The position numbers and the translations under genes were made by a program. 26,171 nucleotides of DNA from CAZWHE01 sp964633825 (lineage in GTDB: Bacteria > Planctomycetota > B15-G4 > CAYZWU01), in the NCBI GenBank assembly GCA_964633825.1, contig CAZWHE010000041.1, forward strand, positions 1 to 26,171, written 5' to 3'. The notes under the pieces were generated by a model. The model was not told the origin of the DNA and did not search any database. It saw only the letters and a list, made by a program, of their open reading frames with translations. Below, piece by piece: positions 1 to 7,050 of the stretch. Position 1 is the stretch's first letter. Every line of letters starts with the position of its first letter.

Positions 1-222
1 CTCGACTGCACTCCGGGGCCAGGCGACATCAGCGTCGACCAAACCTTCCGGTCTTATGGCGATTTTACATTCCTTCTTTCCCCGAATTCTCCTGGTATCG
101 ATTCAGGAGATCCCGGCCTGGCCGACGGGATCATCTGGCCCGGGTGGTACAGCGATTGGAGCTATTCCGACATGGGCGCCTACGGGGGGCCGGGCGGAGA
201 AGGCTGGTCCCTGCTTCCCTGA
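1..222 (+). CDS. C-terminal end of a secreted right-handed beta-helix-type protein (partial)
   Basis: An open frame enters from the left edge in frame 1 and stops at TGA 220-222, giving 73 residues. It contains SPGIDSGDPG followed about 30 residues later by SDMGAYGGPGG. This pair (a residual 'S.aiDaGdp' turn, then 'DiGAyGG') is typical of the last coils of parallel beta-helix or pectate-lyase-fold surface proteins. The start and most of the protein lie outside the window, so substrate and function cannot be judged. The composition is rich in Gly, Asp, Ser and Trp, with no membrane segment. The gap to the next gene is about 75 bp and holds no clear terminator. Confidence 0.6.
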   Translation, partial: LDCTPGPGDISVDQTFRSYGDFTFLLSPNSPGIDSGDPGLADGIIWPGWYSDWSYSDMGAYGGPGGEGWSLLP

Positions 223-296
223 CCGCTATAACCATTCCCGATCCCGCCGCTTAATCGACCTTCTTACCCATATGGCGGATTCAATCAAGGGAGTCA

Positions 297-1154
297 ATGA
301 TGAATGTCATGATCGGAGCGCACATGTCGATCTCGGGGGGTGTTTCCAAGGCCCTGCCGAGGGGGGAGGAGACGGGGTGCGCCATGATCCAGATCTTCAC
401 CAAGAACGCGAGCCAATGGAAGGCGAAGCCGCTCGAATTTGAAGAGGTGGACCGCTTCAAAAAGGCCGTCGATGAGAGCGGGATCTGGCCCGTTGTCGCC
501 CATGACAGCTATCTGGTGAACCTCGCCTCGCCGGACGATGCGCTCTGGACCAAATCGAAAAATGCGCTCAAGGACGAGATGACCCGGGCCGAGCTGCTCG
601 GCCTCCCCGGTCTCGTCATCCACCCGGGCGCCCACATGGGAACGGGCGAAGAGAGGGGGCTCGAGAGGATCGCCGCCGCGATCGACGAGCTCCACCGGGC
701 CACGGAAGAGTATGGGGTCAAGATCCTTCTCGAGACAACGGCGGGCCAGGGTACGAACCTGGGATATCGATTCGAACACCTCGCCGCCATCATCGAAATG
801 GTAGACGACGACGGCCGTTTGGGGGTCTGCTTCGACACGTGCCACACCTTTGCCGCGGGCTACGATCAGAGAGACGCCGCGTCCTGCCGAAAGGTGTTCA
901 AAGAGTTCGACGGCGTGATCGGTTTCGATCGTCTCGAAGCGATGCACCTCAATGATTCGATGCGCGATTTCAACAGCCGCCTCGACCGCCACGAACAGAT
1001 CGGGCAAGGCAAGATCGGGATCGAGGGATTCCGGTTCATCATGAGGGACCGGCGCTTTGCCGAGATTCCCAAGATTCTCGAAACCCCCAAGGGCGAGGAC
1101 AACGGCTGGGACAAGAAAAACCTGGCGGTTTTGCGGGAGCTCTCTGTCAAATGA
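297..1154 (+). CDS. nfo: Deoxyribonuclease IV (endonuclease IV, AP endonuclease)
   Basis: The 285-residue product matches the usual length of bacterial endonuclease IV, which cuts DNA 5' of abasic sites in base excision repair. The three-metal site is complete: H69 (VAHDSY), H109 (IHPGAHMG), E146 (LLETTAGQG), D180 and H183 (CFDTCHTFAAGYD), H217 (MHLNDS), D230 and H232 (LDRHEQIGQG) and E262 (ILETPKG). The protein is a single TIM-barrel domain with no signal peptide and is cytoplasmic. Two ATG codons stand in tandem at 297 and 300. The AGGGAG upstream (289-293) is better spaced for the second, so the real product may be one residue shorter. The gene ends before a strong hairpin shared with the convergent subtilase. 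Confidence 0.95.
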   Translation: MMNVMIGAHMSISGGVSKALPRGEETGCAMIQIFTKNASQWKAKPLEFEEVDRFKKAVDESGIWPVVAHDSYLVNLASPDDALWTKSKNALKDEMTRAELLGLPGLVIHPGAHMGTGEERGLERIAAAIDELHRATEEYGVKILLETTAGQGTNLGYRFEHLAAIIEMVDDDGRLGVCFDTCHTFAAGYDQRDAASCRKVFKEFDGVIGFDRLEAMHLNDSMRDFNSRLDRHEQIGQGKIGIEGFRFIMRDRRFAEIPKILETPKGEDNGWDKKNLAVLRELSVK

Positions 1155-1171
1155 TCGGATGGCGTGAAAAG

Positions 1172-1214
1172 CCTTGCTCCGGCTTCGTCGTTGGGCGACG
1201 AAGCCGGAGCAAGG
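1172..1214. terminator. Bidirectional hairpin between convergent genes
   Basis: A perfect 19-bp inverted repeat (arms 1172-1190 and 1196-1214) surrounds a 5-base loop (TTGGG). It lies between the stop of nfo (1154) and the stop of the convergent subtilase (1227), where it can end transcription from both sides. No long T-run follows on either strand, so it is a strong stem without the classical tail. Confidence 0.7.
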
Positions 1215-1226
1215 ATGAAGCATGAC

Positions 1227-3131
1227 TCAGGGAATGATCTCCAGTGAAATCGGGTTGGACACGAAGTCGTACCCGCCGGGCAGTGTGAAAGCCAGGCTCA
1301 ATGTCTGGCCGGCATAGACGGGATTGGCGGGCCCGGGAACGTTCAGCGTTGCCGTAGAGGCTCCGCTTCCGTCGAGGTAATCCCGGAAGTTCTGGAACAT
1401 GGAGTTGTTGAAGTGGGCGATGATATAGCTCGTGTAAGAATCGAGATTGATCGGCAGGACCATGCCGCCCGGCAGGATCGTACCGGGATCGGTTCCGCTC
1501 AATGTCCCCACCAGGGCGTATTCTCGGTTGGCATACGATGGTCCCGCGTCGATGGCGAAGTCGATGACGCTTCCTGATGAGAGAACGATCGTATACGCGC
1601 TCGCAGAAAGGCTGGGGGGCAGGACGGCATCGAGGGCCTGGACCAGTCCGGACCCGTAGTCGTTATCCTTTCCAGCGGCTCCCAGATCGAGAGCCGTGCT
1701 TTCCATGAAGAGCTGGATCTCGTCGGGCGTGAAAGCCGGATTGGCCTCCAGCATGAGAGCACAGACTCCGGCCACGTGCGGCGTGGCCATAGAGGTGCCG
1801 TCCCAGGTGTCTCCGCTGTATCCGCCCCCCCAGGTCGTGGAATTGACGTTCTCTCCCGGGGCCGCGATGTCGGGCTTGACGAGGCCGGGCGGGTAGGGGT
1901 AATCGTGGAACGGTCCCTCGTCCCAAACGGTGGGGCCGTTGCTCGAGAAATACGCGTAGTTGTTGTTCATGTAACCCGTTGCGCCCACGCCGATCACTTC
2001 GGGGCAGTCACCGGGGGTTCGGATGCAGTTGGGAGGATAATTGTAACCGCGCTCGTTGCCGGCGGCGATGACGAGTGTGGTGCCGGCTGCCTTGACGTAC
2101 TGGCAGGTCTGGCGCCAGGTGACACGGTGGGGAGCCCAGCTGTGGTACCAGCCCAGGCTCATGGTGATCACGTCCGCGCCGTTGTCGGCGGCGTACTCCA
2201 TTCCTTCCCACACGGTGGCTTCGTCTGAATAGCTCACGTAATAACCCACCTTGCAGATCATGAGGTTGCATCCCGGAGCCACGCCGGTCTGCGTGCCGCC
2301 CGTTCCGTCGCCGCCCGTGGTGCCGGCAGTGTGAGTTCCGTGTCCGTTGTCGTCCATGGGATTGTTGTCGGCGTAGCCGAAGTCGTAGCCGATGAGATCG
2401 TCCACGTAGCCGTTTCCGTCATCGTCGACGCCGTTGATATCGCTCGGGTCCCAGACAACGCCGTTGCTGTTGATGTCCTCGCCGGGATTGACCCAGATGT
2501 TGTTGTTCAGGTCCGAATGGTTGTAATCGGAGCCCGTGTCGATCACGGCCACGGTCACACCCGTCCCGATCACGCCGGCAACGGACCAGGCCTGGTCCGC
2601 CCCGATCCAGGTGACGCCCCAGGCAATGGCCCGAGCGCTCGTGCCCCGAGAATCGTTCGGTGGAGATGTAGGGCTCCCGGCCTTACCGCCGAATACTTTG
2701 CGCGGGATGTTGAGCCTAATCGATTCGATATCGTTCCGTGCCGCGATTTCGGAAACCGCCGCAGGAGCGAGCCAGCCGGAAACAGTATTGTTGATCCAGA
2801 GATATTTCAGCCGGAAGGCAAGCCCGGTATCGGCCATTTTCGTGAGAACCCCTCTGATCCCGGCTTGCGAAGCGGCGGCGTGCTCCTTGAGGAGGCCGAG
2901 AACGACATTTCGTTTCTCGGGCCTCGTCAATCCTTTGCCCGCCCTTTCGAGGAGAGCGAGATCGGGCCGGTCTTTCATGACGATGATGACCGGAATCCGT
3001 TCGTCGGGTCGAGCGCCGGCAACGTGTTTGGTGAGGTTCGGTCCCATGACACCGCTTCCTCCGAGAGCAAGAGGTGCGGCGATGAGCGCTGTCACGAAAA
3101 TAATGGCGAAGAATGTCGATATGCGCAGCAT
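1227..3131 (-). CDS. Secreted subtilisin-like serine protease (peptidase S8)
   Basis: This is a 634-residue exported protease. Residues 1-24 form a signal peptide with a hydrophobic core. Residues about 45-140 resemble the inhibitor-type propeptide. The catalytic domain covers about 170-505: D198 (VIDTGSDYNHSDL), H264 (NGHGTHTAGT), oxyanion N359 (IAAGNE) and S447 (DGTSMATPHVAGV) are all present. An Asp/Asn-rich stretch between D198 and H264 (DINSNG, DDDGNGYVDD) looks like calcium-binding loops. The last 130 residues form a separate beta-rich domain with SGTDPGTILPGG and LPINLDS, a motif I associate with surface proteins of environmental bacteria; its function is unknown to me. Start choice: AAGGAGGGATC lies directly before ATG (3131). 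Its likely role is degradation of extracellular protein for peptide uptake. Confidence 0.93.
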   Translation of the reverse strand: MLRISTFFAIIFVTALIAAPLALGGSGVMGPNLTKHVAGARPDERIPVIIVMKDRPDLALLERAGKGLTRPEKRNVVLGLLKEHAAASQAGIRGVLTKMADTGLAFRLKYLWINNTVSGWLAPAAVSEIAARNDIESIRLNIPRKVFGGKAGSPTSPPNDSRGTSARAIAWGVTWIGADQAWSVAGVIGTGVTVAVIDTGSDYNHSDLNNNIWVNPGEDINSNGVVWDPSDINGVDDDGNGYVDDLIGYDFGYADNNPMDDNGHGTHTAGTTGGDGTGGTQTGVAPGCNLMICKVGYYVSYSDEATVWEGMEYAADNGADVITMSLGWYHSWAPHRVTWRQTCQYVKAAGTTLVIAAGNERGYNYPPNCIRTPGDCPEVIGVGATGYMNNNYAYFSSNGPTVWDEGPFHDYPYPPGLVKPDIAAPGENVNSTTWGGGYSGDTWDGTSMATPHVAGVCALMLEANPAFTPDEIQLFMESTALDLGAAGKDNDYGSGLVQALDAVLPPSLSASAYTIVLSSGSVIDFAIDAGPSYANREYALVGTLSGTDPGTILPGGMVLPINLDSYTSYIIAHFNNSMFQNFRDYLDGSGASTATLNVPGPANPVYAGQTLSLAFTLPGGYDFVSNPISLEIIP

Positions 3132-3198
3132 GATCCCTCCTTGGTTGTAAAACTGGATTAACAGAGATGTATAACGACGATTAAAAAAGAATCAGGCT

Positions 3199-3225
3199 TG
3201 TACCAGAGTACACAGAACTTTGTGT
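3199..3225 (-). promoter_or_regulatory. Two overlapping dyads in the leader of the subtilase gene
   Basis: Upstream of the subtilase start lie TGTAC-CAGA-GTACA (3199-3212) and ACACA-GAACTT-TGTGT (3210-3225), two perfect 5-bp-arm inverted repeats overlapping by three bases. They sit in an AT-rich 167-bp gap that must hold the protease promoter. They could be a regulator site or mutually exclusive leader hairpins. With such short arms, chance is a real alternative. Confidence 0.25.
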
Positions 3226-3298
3226 CATCTCTATTTTAAATTTAATAGCAAAACCTCAGAAATAACAAGGGAAAAGAACCCCAATCGACATCATCGCT

Positions 3299-5365
3299 CT
3301 ACGATCCCCCCGTAATTTTGAGGTAGTCCATGCCGAACATGAACTTGGGATCGGCTTTGTCGTTGGTCCCGATGACGGTGACAGTGATGAGGTTTCGGCC
3401 CTTCTTGATGTCGAAGAAACCGAGATCGATTTCACCTGTCGGTCCCCACTCTCCTTCCTTGTAAAGGTCGAAGTCACCCTCCACCTTTCGGCCGTTGACG
3501 GTGATCCGATGAATGCCGTAGTCGGGAGCCTTTGTAAAGACGGCGATCACGTGCGCGGGCCCTGACGTCTTGCTCTCGAAAGCGAGGGTGAGCGTGTCGC
3601 CCTTTTCGGCGTCACGCCACCAGAGGTGGCATTCGCCGCTGTATTTTTCACTGGCCGTCTGCTTCTCGGCAATGCCTGTTTTCGAGACAACCTCCATCTC
3701 CTCCCCCTCGATGGCGCCTTCGACCCTGCGGGGCGTGTAAGGCGGGAGGAGGGCGAGCGCCAGGTCCGCTCTGTCGGGCAGGGGGATGTTGTCCCTCCCC
3801 TGGGGGAAAGCGTACCAGTAAGACGTGACGGCATAGTCGACGAGCACATCTTTCCAGTGCCAGACCTCCATGTCGAAGCGGAAGCTCTTCAGATAGGGAA
3901 TCCTGTCGAGGACGTGCCAGCGGTTGACGGCCGTGTGGCCGTAGTTACCGGGGCCGTCGCACCGGGGCTGGTTGTGATAGGCATGTGTGAAGGGTTCGGG
4001 CCAGCACCAGGCGTATCCATAGTAATCCTCGGTTCCTGTGCCGAAGTGAGAAGGAAATGTCTCGCCGTCCACGTAGATTTTTTCATCTCCCTCACCCCAC
4101 CAGGTCTTCACCGGATTGGTCACGTAAAGGGCGTCGCCGACGAAAACGCCCCGGCCCGTTGTTTCGAGATAGTTCCAGTCTTTCATCGGCCTCGTGGGAA
4201 TGTCCTTTTCCATGCGCCACTTGGCGTGAAAATGCATGGTGCGCTCCGTCCAGTCCGAAGGGACGGAGACGGTTTTTCCCCTCACCGTGATTTCTTGGCC
4301 GCTCAGGTTCTCGAGGAAGAGATCGGCTTTCTCCCTGAAGGGCATCCACCAGCGGCTCCAAAGTGTCCCGTCCTCGGCGACGCCCGCGGGGAGCGATTCG
4401 TAGACATTGAGACCCGGTGCGGCGCCGAAGAAATCGCCCAGGGGGACCGTGATCGTTCTCATGCGGTCGAAAACACCGCCCAGAACGAGGCCGCGCAGCG
4501 CAGCGTCGCTGTCCGCGGCATGGACCGCCAGTTCGAAAGAGCAGATCGCGCGTTCACCGGATAGTGATACGATCGATCCTGATTTTCCGTGGTCGAGGGT
4601 TATTTCGAATGAAAGCTCATCAGGCGTTTGTCCCGTCCAGCGGCTGATGGGGGGAAGAAATGCGGTTCGGGGCGCCGCCAGCTTTCGGGCGACGGCCTCG
4701 GCCTCGTCCTTCAGGCGGAGGGCTGTTCCTTCGTCGAAAGAGATCACGTCCGCGTCTTCGTTGTAGGTCCGGTAGTTGATCTGGTAATAGAAATCATTCG
4801 CGTCGCTCGTCACTTTGCAGTGCCTGCGGTAGGGGATCGGATAGTAGCTGTTCCATCCCTTGCTCACCATGTGGCAGATCGGGAAGGGGAATCCCACCGA
4901 TTTTCCGCTCAGGAAAGAAGCCATCTCTTCTTCGACAACGGGCTCGGGAGAACGGTCGATGTAGATCCTGAGCGTCCCGGCCGGGTTGGCGGACCAGATG
5001 CGGACAATGGCTCCGGGACCGTCGGCGTCCATCATGACGTATTCCGTGCGCCCTTCTCCGGCTTCGCCCGGCCGGGGATCGGCGTGCTTCTCCTCGCCCA
5101 GGTACTGGCCGCGGTCGTAATTGGCGAACCAGTCCTTGTCCGGTGATTCGCTCTTCCTGTCGTAGCTCGAGAACTGGCGGCACGTGAACGCCGGATTCGG
5201 AAAGATGGAGAGCTCGCGGAGGTCGGTCATCTCTTCGAGAAGAGAGCGCGTGTCCACGCGTTTTTCAGAGGAAGATATGCCTTTGAAAAATCCGGCGCAG
5301 CCCACCGGCCATGAGAGAAGAGATATGGTTATGACAATGAAGCCGAAGTGAATAAATCTTTTCAT
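3299..5365 (-). CDS. GH172/DUF2961-family glycoside hydrolase, predicted lipoprotein
   Basis: The 688-residue protein starts at the ATG at 5365, which has GGAGG eight bases upstream and begins a leader (MKRFIHFGF...SWPVGCAG). Cys23 suggests a lipid anchor, although the lipobox is not perfect. A start 38 codons upstream is possible but would bury the leader. The core has typical DUF2961 features: GDFFG (about 310-314), W-W-MPF (about 339-343), WWGEGDEKIYVDGE (422-435) and FGTGTEDYYG (441-450). From memory, the founding GH172 enzyme (Bifidobacterium difructose-anhydride synthase/fructofuranosidase) uses E270 and E291. E425 and E446 here have the same 21-residue spacing, so the enzyme is probably active on a glycan. 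A beta-sandwich module resembling a carbohydrate-binding domain fills about 560-688. Substrate unknown. Confidence 0.85.
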   Translation of the reverse strand: MKRFIHFGFIVITISLLSWPVGCAGFFKGISSSEKRVDTRSLLEEMTDLRELSIFPNPAFTCRQFSSYDRKSESPDKDWFANYDRGQYLGEEKHADPRPGEAGEGRTEYVMMDADGPGAIVRIWSANPAGTLRIYIDRSPEPVVEEEMASFLSGKSVGFPFPICHMVSKGWNSYYPIPYRRHCKVTSDANDFYYQINYRTYNEDADVISFDEGTALRLKDEAEAVARKLAAPRTAFLPPISRWTGQTPDELSFEITLDHGKSGSIVSLSGERAICSFELAVHAADSDAALRGLVLGGVFDRMRTITVPLGDFFGAAPGLNVYESLPAGVAEDGTLWSRWWMPFREKADLFLENLSGQEITVRGKTVSVPSDWTERTMHFHAKWRMEKDIPTRPMKDWNYLETTGRGVFVGDALYVTNPVKTWWGEGDEKIYVDGETFPSHFGTGTEDYYGYAWCWPEPFTHAYHNQPRCDGPGNYGHTAVNRWHVLDRIPYLKSFRFDMEVWHWKDVLVDYAVTSYWYAFPQGRDNIPLPDRADLALALLPPYTPRRVEGAIEGEEMEVVSKTGIAEKQTASEKYSGECHLWWRDAEKGDTLTLAFESKTSGPAHVIAVFTKAPDYGIHRITVNGRKVEGDFDLYKEGEWGPTGEIDLGFFDIKKGRNLITVTVIGTNDKADPKFMFGMDYLKITGGS

Positions 5366-5463
5366 CGAAGGACCTCCGAAACAGTGACGGCACGGTGAGA
5401 TCAACCATTGAGAATATCCCTTCTTTCGGCCAAAAAACAAACCCGATTTTATCGCGAAGAATC

Positions 5464-5492
5464 TTGACCTCATACCCATGTTGGTCTATGTT
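5464..5492 (+). promoter_or_regulatory. Sigma-70-like promoter for the flotillin-aminotransferase unit
   Basis: TTGACC (5464-5469), a 17-bp spacer and TATGTT (5487-5492) give a 5/6 -35 box and a 4/6 -10 box. They lie about 92 bp upstream of the flotillin start, which has AAGGAG (5573-5578) as ribosome site. This is the best-formed promoter seen in the window. Confidence 0.5.
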
Positions 5493-5584
5493 TCATCGTT
5501 TCCTTTTAGGTCTCTATTTGCTTGTGTTATTTTACGCCGGACGGCTCGAAACGGGCCTGAAACAAGGGAGGCAAGGAGTCTGAA

Positions 5585-7033
5585 ATGTCGGCTTCAATCA
5601 TCGCATTTCTGGGAGTTGTCGATTCCGCCTGGATCGGGATCGGGATCGTTGTCGTCATCATCGCGCTTTGTGCGACCGCCGTGGCCCTGCAATATAAAAA
5701 GGTGGGACCCAGCGAGGTTTTGATCATATCGGGAGGCCGGGGCCAGGTCGTGACCGAGCCCGACGGTACGAAGAGGAAGATCGGATACAGGACACATCTC
5801 GGCGGAGGGACGTTTGTCATCCCCTTCGTGGAGAAGGTCCAGGTCCTGTCGATCGAGATGATCACGATCGGGATCAAGACTCCCGAGGTCTACACAGTGA
5901 ACGGTGTCCGCATCCAGATCGAAGCGACGGCCCAGGTCCGCATCGACAACGATGAGGAATACATCCGCATGGCGGCCGAACAGTTCCTGAGCAAGGGAAA
6001 CGACGGGATTCGTGAGATCTCCCAGCAGGTGCTCGAGGGTTGTGTCCGCTCCGTGCTCGGAGCCATGACCGTGGAAGAGGTTTACACGAAGCAGAAGGAG
6101 TTCTCGAGCACGGTCCTCGAATCGGCGCGCGAGGATTTCAAAAGGATGGGCCTCGTTCTCGTTGCATTCAACTTCACGGGCATCACCGATTCCGACGGCT
6201 TCCTCGAGGCCCTCGGCCGCCCGCGCATCGCCCAGGTCAAGAAGGACGCCGTCGTCGCCGAAGCCGAGGCGGAAAAGGAAGCCAAGATGAAAACCGCCGT
6301 TGCCAAGAAGGAGGGCGACATCGCCCGGCTCCAGGGCGAGACCGAGATCGCCGAGGCGAACAAGGAGTTCGAATCCAACAAGGCGGCTTTCGAGGTGGAA
6401 ACGAACGAAGCCCGGGCCAAGGCCGATATGGCTTACGACCTGGAGCGCCACAGAATGCTGCAATCGATCAAGAAGGAAGAGGGAAAGGCGAAGGCGATCG
6501 AAAAGGAGCAGAGCATCGTTCTCGGCGAGCACGAGATTGCGCGGAAAGAGAAAGAGCTCGAGGCGGAAGTCAAAAAGCAGGCCGACGCCAATAGATACGA
6601 GCGGGAAGCCATGGCCGAAGCGGAAGCTTTCAGGATCCGCACGGAGGCCGAGGCCAATGCCGAGGCGGCCAAGGTCGAGGGAGCGGCCGAGGCGGAAGCG
6701 ATGATGAAGAAAGCCGAGGCGTGGCGTGAATACAACCAGGCCGCCATGTTCGAAATGCTGGTGAAAAGGCTTCCCGAGCTGGCGGCGGCCGTGTCCGAGC
6801 CTCTGTCCAAGGTGGACAAGATCACCGTGGTCAATTCGGGCGGCGACGATTCCAAGCTCGGTCTCTCCAAGGTGACGGGCGAAGTGACCAACATCCTGGC
6901 CCAGCTCCCGGCCGTTGTGGAGGGACTTTCGGGCGTGGACATGAAGGCTCTGCTGAACAAGCTGCCCCAGGCCGGCGGGGATTCGGGAGAGAACAAGAAA
7001 CCCGCCGGAAACAAAAAGAACAGAAAAAAATAG
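5585..7033 (+). CDS. Flotillin-like SPFH/band 7 membrane scaffold protein
   Basis: The 482-residue protein begins with one hydrophobic segment (about 15-36, IGIVVVIIALCATAVAL) that anchors it in the inner membrane. An SPFH/band 7 domain follows (about 38-200, with VGPSEVLIISGG and GGGTFVIPFVEKVQVLSIEM). Residues about 225-385 form a long Ala/Glu/Lys-rich coiled coil, as in FloT/YuaG. The end holds a helical segment and a Lys-rich tail. Flotillins oligomerise and organise membrane microdomains and the proteins in them. No nfeD gene, the common partner, is adjacent. Instead an aminotransferase fusion starts 17 bp after the stop, so the two are probably co-transcribed. AAGGAG lies six bases before ATG 5585. 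Confidence 0.92.
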   Translation: MSASIIAFLGVVDSAWIGIGIVVVIIALCATAVALQYKKVGPSEVLIISGGRGQVVTEPDGTKRKIGYRTHLGGGTFVIPFVEKVQVLSIEMITIGIKTPEVYTVNGVRIQIEATAQVRIDNDEEYIRMAAEQFLSKGNDGIREISQQVLEGCVRSVLGAMTVEEVYTKQKEFSSTVLESAREDFKRMGLVLVAFNFTGITDSDGFLEALGRPRIAQVKKDAVVAEAEAEKEAKMKTAVAKKEGDIARLQGETEIAEANKEFESNKAAFEVETNEARAKADMAYDLERHRMLQSIKKEEGKAKAIEKEQSIVLGEHEIARKEKELEAEVKKQADANRYEREAMAEAEAFRIRTEAEANAEAAKVEGAAEAEAMMKKAEAWREYNQAAMFEMLVKRLPELAAAVSEPLSKVDKITVVNSGGDDSKLGLSKVTGEVTNILAQLPAVVEGLSGVDMKALLNKLPQAGGDSGENKKPAGNKKNRKK

Positions 7034-7050
7034 TTTAGAAATCATCCGAA

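Noticed and set aside
5594..7045. Minus-strand open frame (483 codons) opposite flotillin.
   Set aside because: It mirrors the repetitive coiled coil; the His/Leu/Phe-rich composition is the expected antisense of Glu/Lys/Ala codons.
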